Source: Pseudideonella sakaiensis
GTDB taxonomy: Bacteria; Pseudomonadota; Gammaproteobacteria; Burkholderiales; Burkholderiaceae_C
Reading direction: 5' to 3'
DNA: 64,000 bases
Assembly (NCBI RefSeq): GCF_001293525.1
Contig: NZ_BBYR01000001.1
Span: forward strand, 62,001-126,000
The position numbers were made by a program, and so were the translations under genes. This document shows positions 41,646 through 49,307 of the stretch, in pieces. The notes under the pieces are model-generated. The model was not told the DNA's origin, did no database searches, and saw only the letters and a list, made by a program, of their open reading frames with translations. The stretch's first letter is position 1, and every line of letters begins with the position of its first letter.

Positions 41646-42329
41646 ATGACGGCGCCGCCGGGAACGCCGGCCCGCTGGGCCGGCGTGCTGTTCGACCTCG
41701 ACGGCACCCTCGTGGACAGCGCACCGGACCTGGCCGGCGCTGCCAACGACATGCGCGAGGCCCGCGGCCTGCCGCCGCGTCCCTACGGCGCGCTGCGGCC
41801 GGTCGTCGGCAGCGGCGCGCGCGGCATGGTCGGCGCCGCCTTCGGCGTCGCGCCGGGCGAGCCCGGCTTCGAGGCCCTGCGCGACGAGTTCCTCGCGCGC
41901 TACGAGGCGCGGATGACGCGCCTGACGCGCGTCTTCGACGCGGCATGGCCGCTGCTCGACGCGCTCGACGCGCGCGGCATCCCCTGGGGCATCGTGACGA
42001 ACAAGGCCGAGCGCTTCGCCGCGCCGCTGGCCCAGGCGCTCGGGCTCGTGCCGCGCGCCGCGGCGCTGGTCGCCGGCGACACCACGCCGCACGCCAAGCC
42101 GCATCCCGCGCCCTTGCTGGAGGGCGCCCGCCGGCTGGGGTGCGAGCCGACGCACTGCGCCTACGTGGGCGACGACCTGCGCGACGTGCAGGCTGGCCGT
42201 GCGGCCGGCATGGCCACCGTTGCAGCCGCCTGGGGCTACCTCGGTCTCGGCGAGGCGCTCGAGGCCTGGGGCGCCGATCACCGCATCGATGCACCCGCCG
42301 AACTCTTGCATCTGCCCGGACTGGCCTAA
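41646..42329 (+). CDS. gph: Phosphoglycolate phosphatase-type HAD hydrolase
   Basis: A 227-residue HAD-superfamily phosphatase. It has motif I FDLDGTLVDSAPDL, motif II in GIVTNKAERF, motif III lysine in HAKPHPAPLLEGA and motif IV YVGDDLRDVQAG. Next to ubiG this is usually annotated as Gph, which removes phosphate from 2-phosphoglycolate; the substrate is not proven. The ATG at 41646 has a GGAGG site; an in-frame TTG 18 bases upstream is less likely. The stop codon overlaps the likely promoter of ssrA. Confidence 0.9.
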   Translation: MTAPPGTPARWAGVLFDLDGTLVDSAPDLAGAANDMREARGLPPRPYGALRPVVGSGARGMVGAAFGVAPGEPGFEALRDEFLARYEARMTRLTRVFDAAWPLLDALDARGIPWGIVTNKAERFAAPLAQALGLVPRAAALVAGDTTPHAKPHPAPLLEGARRLGCEPTHCAYVGDDLRDVQAGRAAGMATVAAAWGYLGLGEALEAWGADHRIDAPAELLHLPGLA

Positions 42330-42332
42330 ACT
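42306..42332 (+). promoter_or_regulatory. Possible promoter of ssrA
   Basis: TTGCAT at 42306-42311 and TAAACT at 42327-42332 are 15 bases apart and lie 14 bases before the mature tmRNA end. The -10 overlaps the gph stop codon. The spacer is short, so this is a tentative call. Confidence 0.4.
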
Positions 42333-42345
42333 ACGGCTTGTTCCT

Positions 42346-42716
42346 GGGGCCGACCTGGCTTCGACGTGGGTTCGGAGTCGGAACAGGGCATGCCGAGCAC
42401 CAGTCCGCTCGTAAATCCACTGGAAACAAAGTAACTGCGAACGACGAAACGTACGCACTGGCCGCTTAATACCGGCTGGCTTCGCAACGGTTGGCCGATG
42501 GGCCGGGCCTGAGGGGCAACCCGAGGGCTGCGAAGTCATTCACATCGGCTCGTCCCGCGGGGGGTCACTCCCCATGGGATCAAATCCAGTGACTCGGGGA
42601 CGCCACAGCGTGCTGCTGCGCGGTGACGGCCCCTAAAGCCAAAACAGTCAGCTAAGCATGTAGATCTGTCCGGCGATGGCTTGCGGACGCGGGTTCGATT
42701 CCCGCCGGCTCCACCA
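42346..42716 (+). ncRNA. ssrA: Transfer-messenger RNA (tmRNA)
   Basis: The 5' end GGGGCCGACCTGGCTTCGAC and the 3' end GGTTCGATTCCCGCCGGCTC followed by ACCA form the tRNA-like part; GGGGCC pairs with GGCTCC. The tag frame at 42437-42469 encodes ANDETYALAA and stop TAA, the tag typical of Betaproteobacteria. The RNA rescues stalled ribosomes and marks their products for ClpXP, whose genes lie at 54.6-56.6 kb. CCA is encoded. The 3' end is a common integration site for mobile islands. Confidence 0.98.
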
Positions 42717-42724
42717 TCTGCACG

Positions 42725-42756
42725 AGGCCAACCGATCCCGGTTGGCCTTTTTTTTT
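42725..42756 (+). terminator. Rho-independent terminator of ssrA
   Basis: AGGCCAACC at 42725-42733 pairs with GGTTGGCCT at 42740-42748 and is followed by a run of nine T residues. It begins nine bases after the encoded CCA. Confidence 0.95.
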
Positions 42757-42956
42757 GCGCCAGCCCGCTCGCGTGCTCGGGCGGCCGGTCGCCGTCCGAG
42801 CGCGCGAGCCCGCCACGACGTCGAGGCCGGCGAAGCGCCACGGCGTGAGGCGTGACCGGGCGAGGGCCGACGGCGTGGTGCGGCGAGCGCTTGCCGAGAT
42901 GCGTCCGCCGCATCGGTCGCGTCACCACCAGACAGGCCACTGACTGCCCGGTGCGC

Positions 42957-42995
42957 TTGACCGTGGGCAAGGGGCTGTTTAAGATTGGATCCAAT
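42957..42995 (+). promoter_or_regulatory. Promoter and overlapping operator of the GntR gene
   Basis: TTGACC at 42957-42962, a 17-base spacer and TAAGAT at 42980-42985 make a good sigma-70 promoter. A perfect 12-base palindrome ATTGGATCCAAT at 42984-42995 covers the end of the -10 and the start site and touches the ATG at 42996. The same dyad is, from memory, the operator of VanR, an FCD-type GntR regulator. Autorepression is the obvious reading. The message would have a leader of only about four bases. The 200 bases between the ssrA terminator and this promoter show nothing recognisable. Confidence 0.75.
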
Positions 42996-43670
42996 ATGGA
43001 TTCAAACCTGAAGCTGGACGCCACGAGCGCCTACGCGCGCATTCGCGAGGAGATCCTGAGCGGCCGCCGCATGCCGCAGGAGCGGCTGGTGGCCCAGCGC
43101 CTGGCCGACGAGCTCGGGATCAGCCGCACGCCGGTGAAGGAAGCGCTGGCGCGTCTCGAGATCGAAGGCCTGGCCGTCCGCGTGGACGCCTGGGGCTATG
43201 TCGTCCGATCGATCAGCCTGCGTGATGCGGACGATCTCTTCGAGGCCCGGCTGATCATCGAAGTCGCCAACGCCCGGCTCGCCGCGGAGCGCGCCACGGA
43301 AGGCGAGGTCCTCGCGATGAACAAGATGCTCGACGCGTCGGCCAAGCGGCTGCGCAAGGGTGACCTGGCGGCCTTCCAGAGCTGCGCGCGAGGGGTTCAC
43401 GAGCGCATCGCCGAGTCGACCGGAAACCTTCAGGTCATCCGGATGTTCAAGCAGCTCAATGACCTCGTCGTGCTGTTCGGCGTCTCGCTGCTGCGGCTCA
43501 ATCCCGAGCGCTCCGCCGAGATCCTGGCCGAGAACACCGCGATCGTCGGTGCCATCCAGGAACGCCGCAGGGAGGACGCCGCACGCCTGATGCACGAGCA
43601 CATCACGCGCGGGCACGACAGCTTCCGCACGGCGATCTCCAGCAGCCGCATGTCCATCCCGCTTGACTGA
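42996..43670 (+). CDS. GntR-family (FCD) transcriptional regulator
   Basis: A 224-residue regulator with a GntR winged helix (YARIREEILSGRRMPQERL, then DELGISRTPVKEALARLEIEGL at about 38-60) and an all-helical FCD effector domain with the metal-binding Asp/His pattern (DADDLFEARLIIEVANARLA, ARLMHEHITRGHD). The start at 42996 lies directly on the operator palindrome and has no Shine-Dalgarno sequence; the frame is open further upstream but within the promoter. It is followed 23 bases later by the phosphoesterase gene, which it probably controls. FCD ligands are usually organic acids. Confidence 0.92.
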   Translation: MDSNLKLDATSAYARIREEILSGRRMPQERLVAQRLADELGISRTPVKEALARLEIEGLAVRVDAWGYVVRSISLRDADDLFEARLIIEVANARLAAERATEGEVLAMNKMLDASAKRLRKGDLAAFQSCARGVHERIAESTGNLQVIRMFKQLNDLVVLFGVSLLRLNPERSAEILAENTAIVGAIQERRREDAARLMHEHITRGHDSFRTAISSSRMSIPLD

Positions 43671-43693
43671 CAAGAACCGCCACGGAGACGCCC

Positions 43694-45520
43694 ATGCCCA
43701 TCCAAGACAAGCGCCCGCAGGGGCCTCGCCGACTGCGCTTCGCCGTCATCGCCGACACCCACATCAATCAGAGCGAAGACCAGGCCCACTCCTTCTTCCC
43801 GCTGAACCGGCTGGCGAACGCCCGTGCGCGGCACGTCGCCGCGCTGCTGAAGGAACTCGACGTCCGCTTCGTCCTGCACCTCGGCGACATCGTCCATCCG
43901 GTGCCGGGCAAGCCGAGCTATGCCGAGGCCGCGCGCCTCTTCCGGACGATCTGCCGGGATGTCGACAAGCCCATCCACCTCGTGCCGGGCAACCACGACA
44001 TCGGCGACAAGCCGGGACCGTGTGCGCCGGTGCCGACCATTTCCTCGGCCTTCGTCGAAACCTACCGCAAGACGTTCGGTGCCGACTTCTTCTCGTTCGA
44101 CGAGGGCGACTGCCACTTCGTGATCGTCAATGCGCCGCTGATGAACTCGGGCCTTCCCGAGGAAGAGGCGCAGAAGGCCTGGCTCGAGAGCGACCTGGCG
44201 AGCAACGCGTCGCGACGCATCTTCCTGGCCATCCACTACCCGCCGTACGTCTGGCAGGCCGACGAGCCGGGCAGCTACGACAACATCGACGAGCCGGCGC
44301 GCAGCTGGTTGCTGTCCCTGACGGCCCGGTACGGCGTTGAAGCCATGTTCTGCGGCCACGTCCACAATTTCTGGTACGACCAGCACGGCCCGACGGAAAT
44401 CTACCTCGCGCCCTCGACTGCCTTCGTCCGTCAGGACTACAGCGAGTTCATGCGGGTCGGCCCGCCGGGCGAGGAGGGCGGCCGCGCCGACGTGCACAAG
44501 CTCGGGATCTTCGTGGTCGACGTGCACGAGCGCGGCCACGTCGCCTACTGGCTGCGGTCGGACGGTGCGATGCGCGGGGAGGGCGACACCGCGGCGGTCG
44601 AGGTGCCACCCTTCGAGGTCCACAGCAAGCTGAGCACGCTGTCGGGCCTCGGGCTGGACATGCGGCATCCCTGGGCCGAGGTCGTGGAGCTGCCGCCGAG
44701 CGGAGCCCTCGAGGAGTTCGAACGGAAGCGGGCGCGCAACGACTACCCGCTGTGTGCCGTGTGGGACATGGGCGTCCGGCTGATGCGCGTGCCTGCACAG
44801 GATCTCCTCGATCCGGCGACACGCCGCCGCATGGAGATCGCCGCGGGCGTCGGCAACCGGTTCATCGTCAGCTCGATGGGCATCCCCTCCGCGGCCTTGC
44901 GGCAGTTGCTCGCGTCGCATGCGGTGCTGGTCGACTCGATCGAGGTGGTGCTGCAGGTCGACGACATGCCTGCGGCCTGGAATGCGCTCGCCGACCTGCG
45001 GCTGTCGACCGGACGGCCCGTGTTCCTGTCCAAGCTTCGTCGGCACGAGGACGCTGCCGTCGACGGCCTGCGCTACGGCCACCTGATCTTCCACGGCTGG
45101 GTGGCCCAGGACTGGCCCCGGCTCGAGGGCATCGTGCGGGAACCCGTCGCGGCCCAGGCCATCGATGGCCTGACATTCCGCGTCGGGCGGGGACTCGATC
45201 CGCGCCGAGTCGCTGCCGACACGGTGGGCCGCCTTCGGTCGCACGGCCTGCAGCTGATGCTGTCGGTTCGCATCGCCGGCGACGATCCAGCGGGCACCCA
45301 GTTCGACGACGAGGCCAATGCGGCGATCGTCGAGGCGGCCGCTTCGACCTGCCTGGAGTGGAAAGACGTCCGCTGCGTCATCGACACCCTGGTCGACGTC
45401 GACCGGGGCTATTTCCGCCGCAGCGGGCTGATCGACCGGGCCTTCAACCTCCGTCCCGCCGGCGCCCGCCTTCGCTTGCTTGCCAGCCGTCGGCGTGAGG
45501 CGTCCGATCCGCCCCGCTGA
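43694..45520 (+). CDS. Calcineurin-like phosphoesterase fused to a predicted TIM-barrel domain
   Basis: A 608-residue protein with no signal peptide. Residues 14-255 are a calcineurin-like phosphoesterase with all seven usual metal-site residues: D21 and H23 (IADTHIN), D65 (GDIVH), N100 (GNHD), H181 (AIHYPPY), H222 and H224 (GHVH). Residues 320-590 alternate strand and helix about eight times (AVWDMGVRLMRVP, RFIVSSMG, SIEVVLQVDD, GRPVFLSKL, GHLIFHGW, DGLTFRVG, LQLMLSVRIAGDD, DVRCVIDTLVDVD), which suggests a TIM barrel. I do not recognise that half. It sits between GntR and a Bug receptor. A phosphodiesterase/monoesterase of a catabolic route is likely; the substrate is not known. Confidence 0.8.
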   Translation: MPIQDKRPQGPRRLRFAVIADTHINQSEDQAHSFFPLNRLANARARHVAALLKELDVRFVLHLGDIVHPVPGKPSYAEAARLFRTICRDVDKPIHLVPGNHDIGDKPGPCAPVPTISSAFVETYRKTFGADFFSFDEGDCHFVIVNAPLMNSGLPEEEAQKAWLESDLASNASRRIFLAIHYPPYVWQADEPGSYDNIDEPARSWLLSLTARYGVEAMFCGHVHNFWYDQHGPTEIYLAPSTAFVRQDYSEFMRVGPPGEEGGRADVHKLGIFVVDVHERGHVAYWLRSDGAMRGEGDTAAVEVPPFEVHSKLSTLSGLGLDMRHPWAEVVELPPSGALEEFERKRARNDYPLCAVWDMGVRLMRVPAQDLLDPATRRRMEIAAGVGNRFIVSSMGIPSAALRQLLASHAVLVDSIEVVLQVDDMPAAWNALADLRLSTGRPVFLSKLRRHEDAAVDGLRYGHLIFHGWVAQDWPRLEGIVREPVAAQAIDGLTFRVGRGLDPRRVAADTVGRLRSHGLQLMLSVRIAGDDPAGTQFDDEANAAIVEAAASTCLEWKDVRCVIDTLVDVDRGYFRRSGLIDRAFNLRPAGARLRLLASRRREASDPPR

Positions 45521-45548
45521 ACCGATCCCCCCACCCTGGAGTCGTCCG

Positions 45549-46517
45549 ATGACCGATCGCCGCACCGCCCTCGCCGGAATCCTTGCCGGTCTGCTACCCA
45601 GCCATGCGTTCGCGCAGGCCGGCTTCCCTCAGCAGCCCATCACGCTGGTCGTCCCGTGGGCGGCAGGCGGTGCCGCGGACTTCCTCGCCCGCGTGGTCGG
45701 CGAGCGGCTCAGCGTGCGCCTGGGCCAGCAGGTCCTGGTCTCGAACAAGCCCGGAGGCGGCACGAACATCGGCACCCAGTACGTCGCCAGCGCGAAGCCC
45801 GACGGCTACACGCTGCTGATGGCGAGCTCCAACAACTGTGTCAATGCGACGCTCCTGCCGCCGGCAAAAGTGGACTTCGTCCGCGACTTCCGGCCGGTGA
45901 CCAACGTCGGCTTCGCGCCAAACATCCTCGTCGTCCACCCGAGCGTGCCCGCCCGCAACGTGCAGGAGCTGGTCGCGCTGGCCAAGGCCAAGCCTGGTTC
46001 GCTGACCTACGGGTCGTCGGGCAGCGGCAGCGCGGCGCACCTGGGTGCCGAGAAGTTCAAGCTCGCCACCGGGACCGACATCGTGGGCGTGCCCTACAAG
46101 GGCGCCGCACCGGCCGTGTCGGACCTGCTCGGCGGTCATCTCTCGATGATGTTCACGGTCATCCCCGCCACCCTCCCGCACGTGGAAGCGGGGCGCTTGC
46201 GGCTGCTGGCGGTGGCCACGCCGCAGCGGCTGCCCATCTTCCCGCAGGCGCCGACGCTCGTCGAAGCCGGCGTGCGCGACTTCGAATCGGGGCTGTGGTA
46301 TGGCCTGGTCGCGCCGGCAGGGATCCCGGAACCCGTGCTGACGCTGTTGCACCGCGAGGTGGCCGCCATCCTGAAGGAAGAGTCCGTCGCGCAACGGGTC
46401 GTCGCCCAGGGGGTTCTTCCGATCGGGGACACGCCTGCGGCCTTCGCGCAGACGATCCGCAGCGACATCGCGCGCTACGGCGAACTGATCCAGGTCGCGA
46501 AGATCAAGCCCGACTGA
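45549..46517 (+). CDS. Bug-family tripartite tricarboxylate transporter receptor (first copy)
   Basis: A 322-residue periplasmic binding protein of the TctC/Bug family, which captures small carboxylates or other anions for TTT transporters. It has a signal peptide (MTDRRTALAGILAGLLPSHAFA) and the family's QPITLVVPWAAGGAADFLAR, NKPGGGTNIGTQYVASAKPDGYTLLM, YGSSGSGSAAHLGAEKFK and PYKGAAPAVSDLLGGHLSMMF. It is 28 bases after the phosphoesterase gene and so in the GntR-led operon. No transporter genes are adjacent. Ligand unknown. Confidence 0.92.
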   Translation: MTDRRTALAGILAGLLPSHAFAQAGFPQQPITLVVPWAAGGAADFLARVVGERLSVRLGQQVLVSNKPGGGTNIGTQYVASAKPDGYTLLMASSNNCVNATLLPPAKVDFVRDFRPVTNVGFAPNILVVHPSVPARNVQELVALAKAKPGSLTYGSSGSGSAAHLGAEKFKLATGTDIVGVPYKGAAPAVSDLLGGHLSMMFTVIPATLPHVEAGRLRLLAVATPQRLPIFPQAPTLVEAGVRDFESGLWYGLVAPAGIPEPVLTLLHREVAAILKEESVAQRVVAQGVLPIGDTPAAFAQTIRSDIARYGELIQVAKIKPD

Positions 46518-46518
46518 C

Positions 46519-46562
46519 CGGGCCGGGCTCAGGGGCGGGTCGACAGGCGCGGCCCCGGCCCG
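46519..46562. terminator. Possible bidirectional hairpin between convergent genes
   Basis: CGGGCCGGG at 46519-46527 pairs with CCCGGCCCG at 46554-46562. There is no T-tract, so it may only protect 3' ends. It sits between the Bug gene and the convergent sulfatase gene. Confidence 0.35.
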
Positions 46563-46591
46563 ATCGACGCCGGCGCATCGACGCTGCCGCT

Positions 46592-48178
46592 CTACCGTGC
46601 CAGCCCCGGCACGTCCGGGATCGGCTTCGGGTCGGCCTGCGGCGTCGGCGGCACGTAGGGAAAGCGCATCCGCCCCTTCACGGCGTTCGTCCCCTCCTGG
46701 TCGCCGCCGCCCCGGACCCAGCGCCGCTTGTCGCCGTTCCTGGCCTCGATCGACCAGTTGTCGCGCGCTGCATCGGCACGCGACACGCCCCAGATGAGCT
46801 GGCGGGCCGCCTGACTGTGCAGGATGCGCTCCGTCATCGCCTCCGGCTGCCAGCCATCCAGCACGGCCGCGTGCAGCCGTCGTTCGACGTCGGCGAGCGC
46901 CGGATCTCCGGCGAGGTTTCGGCATTCGGCCGGGTCCGACGCGAGGTCGAACAGCAAGGCGGGGTGGCCGTGCGTGTAGATGTACTTGTGGTCGCCCTCT
47001 CGGACCATCCGGCACGGCGCGCAGACGCCCATGTCGTAGTACTCGGAGTGGACACGACCGTTCCAGCCCCGGCCGTCGCCCGCGGCGAGGCGGGTCAGGT
47101 CCGCGCCTTCGACCGGTGTGGACAGCTCGACGCGCCCATCGTCGGCCACCGACAGCAAGGTCGGAAGCAGGTCGACCAGCGAGACGTTCGCTTCCACCTC
47201 CCGTCCCCTTCCGAGTCCGGGTCCTGCCATGATCAGCGGCACGCGCGTCGAGTTCTCGAAGAAGGTCTGCTTGAACCACATGCCCCGCTCGCCCATCATG
47301 TCGCCATGGTCGGCGGTGAAGACGACGATCGTGTCGTCCAGGAGGCCGGAACGTTCCAGCACCTCCATCGTCTCGCCCAGCTTGTCGTCGATGTAGCTGC
47401 ACATCGCGTAGTAGGCGTGGCGTGCGTTGCGTGTGTGCGCCTCGGTGACTTCCATCCGGTCACGCCCGTGGGAGTAGTAGAGCCAACGGCTGTGGACATC
47501 GAGCTGCTCCACCGGGATTGGTCCGACCCGGGGCAGGTCGATCCGCGCATGGTCGTAGCGGTCCCAGTGCGCCTTCGACGCGGTGAACGGCGTGTGGGGA
47601 TGCGTCAGTGACACCGTGAGGAAGAAGGGCTGGTCCTTCGCCTGTCGGGCCAGGTCCCACAGCTTCTGCCTGGCGTGGAAGGCGACCTCCTCGTCGTAGT
47701 CGATCTGCATGCTGCGCTCACACCAGCCCGCCTCGACGACGGCCCGCATGTTGATGCCGGTGGGCGCGTTGCGCGGGCCGGCCCTCCAGTCCGGCACCCA
47801 GGCGAAGTCCGCAGGGTAGATGTCGGTGGTCAGGCGTTCCTGGTAGCCATGCAGCTGGTCCGGGCCGACGAAGTGCATCTTGCCGCTCAGCGTGGTGCGG
47901 TAGCCGAGGCGCCTCAGGTAGTGCATCACCGTGGGGACCGAGGCGGGCAGTTCCGCCGCGTTGTCGAAGGCGTCGATGAGGTGCGGAAGGCGCCCTGTCA
48001 GCATCGTGTAGCGGGAAGGCGCGCAGATCGGGTAGTTCGTGTAGGCGTTGCGAAAGAGAACGCCGCGTGCGGCCAGACGCGAGAGGTTGGGCGCAAGGGT
48101 CGTGGCGTTGCCGTACTCGCGCAGCGCGAGTGCGGACATCTGGTCCGCCATGAAGACGAGGATGTTGGGTCGGCGCAT
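46592..48178 (-). CDS. Choline-sulfatase-like type I sulfatase
   Basis: A 528-residue alkaline-phosphatase-fold sulfatase. The signature C52-A-P-S-R56 in NYPICAPSRYTMLTG carries the cysteine that is converted to formylglycine. Metal ligands are in VFMADQM (Asp12) and FTADHGDMMG. Sequences such as YGNATTLAPNLSRLAARG, DNAAELPASVPTVMHYLRRLGYRT, SGKMHFVGPDQLHGY and TTDIYPADFAWVPDW strongly resemble BetC choline-sulfatase. No betICBA genes are nearby, and the C-terminal tail (after about 455) is distinctive, so the substrate may differ. No signal peptide is seen. The ATG at 48178 has a GGAAAG site; an alternative GTG at 48199 overlaps the upstream stop. Confidence 0.88.
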   Translation of the reverse strand: MRRPNILVFMADQMSALALREYGNATTLAPNLSRLAARGVLFRNAYTNYPICAPSRYTMLTGRLPHLIDAFDNAAELPASVPTVMHYLRRLGYRTTLSGKMHFVGPDQLHGYQERLTTDIYPADFAWVPDWRAGPRNAPTGINMRAVVEAGWCERSMQIDYDEEVAFHARQKLWDLARQAKDQPFFLTVSLTHPHTPFTASKAHWDRYDHARIDLPRVGPIPVEQLDVHSRWLYYSHGRDRMEVTEAHTRNARHAYYAMCSYIDDKLGETMEVLERSGLLDDTIVVFTADHGDMMGERGMWFKQTFFENSTRVPLIMAGPGLGRGREVEANVSLVDLLPTLLSVADDGRVELSTPVEGADLTRLAAGDGRGWNGRVHSEYYDMGVCAPCRMVREGDHKYIYTHGHPALLFDLASDPAECRNLAGDPALADVERRLHAAVLDGWQPEAMTERILHSQAARQLIWGVSRADAARDNWSIEARNGDKRRWVRGGGDQEGTNAVKGRMRFPYVPPTPQADPKPIPDVPGLAR

Positions 48179-48195
48179 GGCTGGCTTTCCGAGCG

Positions 48196-49161
48196 TCACT
48201 CGAGCGTGATGCCCGCTGCCTTGATGAGCTGTGCGTAGCGCCTGACCTCGCCGTCGAGTCGGCTGCGCAGCACTGCGGGCGTGGACGTGACGGGTGTGAC
48301 GCCCAGCTTGCGCATCGCATCCTCCGCGGCCGGCTCCCGAGCCTTGGCCAGCGCGGCCTGCAGGCGGTCGACGACGGTCGAGGGCGTGCCGGCCGGGGCG
48401 AGCAGACCGTACCAGGCGCTGAACTGGTAGCCCGGCACGCCGCTCTCGGCGATGGTGGGTGAGGTGGGCAGCTCGCCCATGCGCTCCGCCGTCCCGACCC
48501 CCAGCAGACGCAGCTTGCCGCTCTGCACGCCGCCTGCCACGGCCGCGTAGTTGGTGAACATCAGCGGGAGGTGCCCCGCCATCACGTCGGTGATGGCGGG
48601 GCCGGCGCCCTTGTACGGGATGTGCCGGAGCCGGATGCCTGCCAGTCGGGCGAACTCCTCGGCGGCGAGATGCGCCGGGCTGCCCGCGCCGGAGGACGCG
48701 TACGTGAGCTGCCCGGGCTGGGCCTTGGCGGCCGCGATCAGTTCACGCACGGTGGAGTAGGGCGCCTGGGCATTCACCACGAGCACGTTGGGCACCTCGG
48801 CCAGCAGCGAGACCGGGACGAAGTCCTTGACCGGGTCGTACGGCAGTTTCGGATAGAGCGACACGTTGGCCGCGTTCGCGCTGCTGCCCATCAGCAGCGT
48901 GTAGCCGTCCGGTGGCGACTTGGCGACCACATCCGATCCGAGGTTCGATCCGGCGCCGCCGCGGTTCTCGATGACGATGGTCTGGCCCAGGTCCTTCTCC
49001 AGGATCTGCGCGACCAGCCTCGACAGCGCGTCGGCGATACCGCCCGGCGGATACGGACAGATCAGTCTGATCGGTTTGCCGGGCCATGGCCTGTCCGCCC
49101 GCGCGGTCCAGGGCACCAGGGTCAGCGACAGGGTCGCGGTCACGAGCGATCGACGCTTCAT
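48196..49161 (-). CDS. Bug-family tripartite tricarboxylate transporter receptor (second copy)
   Basis: A 321-residue periplasmic receptor of the TctC/Bug family with a signal peptide (MKRRSLVTATLSLTLVPWTARA) and the family segments KPIRLICPYPPGGIADALSR, ENRGGAGSNLGSDVVAKSPPDGYTLLMG and IPYKGAGPAITDVMAGHLPLMF. It precedes the sulfatase gene by 17 bases, so the two form an operon, and it is divergent from IclR. It is clearly a different protein from the Bug receptor at 45.5 kb, not a recent duplicate. A sulfated organic anion is a plausible ligand, by context only. Confidence 0.93.
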   Translation of the reverse strand: MKRRSLVTATLSLTLVPWTARADRPWPGKPIRLICPYPPGGIADALSRLVAQILEKDLGQTIVIENRGGAGSNLGSDVVAKSPPDGYTLLMGSSANAANVSLYPKLPYDPVKDFVPVSLLAEVPNVLVVNAQAPYSTVRELIAAAKAQPGQLTYASSGAGSPAHLAAEEFARLAGIRLRHIPYKGAGPAITDVMAGHLPLMFTNYAAVAGGVQSGKLRLLGVGTAERMGELPTSPTIAESGVPGYQFSAWYGLLAPAGTPSTVVDRLQAALAKAREPAAEDAMRKLGVTPVTSTPAVLRSRLDGEVRRYAQLIKAAGITLE

Positions 49162-49269
49162 TCGGTTGTCTCCGGTGGTCGTGTCTGTGCTCCTGTCGCT
49201 TCGGAGCGTTCAGCCCGGTCCGAATCTAGGACAGACCCTCTCGCGCAGCCGCAGCCCCTTCCGTATATT

Positions 49270-49286
49270 GGAACGGTCTCCGTCCC
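49270..49286. promoter_or_regulatory. Candidate IclR operator
   Basis: An inverted repeat GGAACGG-TCT-CCGTCCC (one mismatch) lies 22 bases before the IclR start and just after a TATATT hexamer at 49264-49269 that could be the iclR -10. The 146-base gap between the Bug gene and IclR is the natural control region for both. Confidence 0.45.
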
Positions 49287-49307
49287 AGCCCAGGAACCCG
49301 CCGCCCC

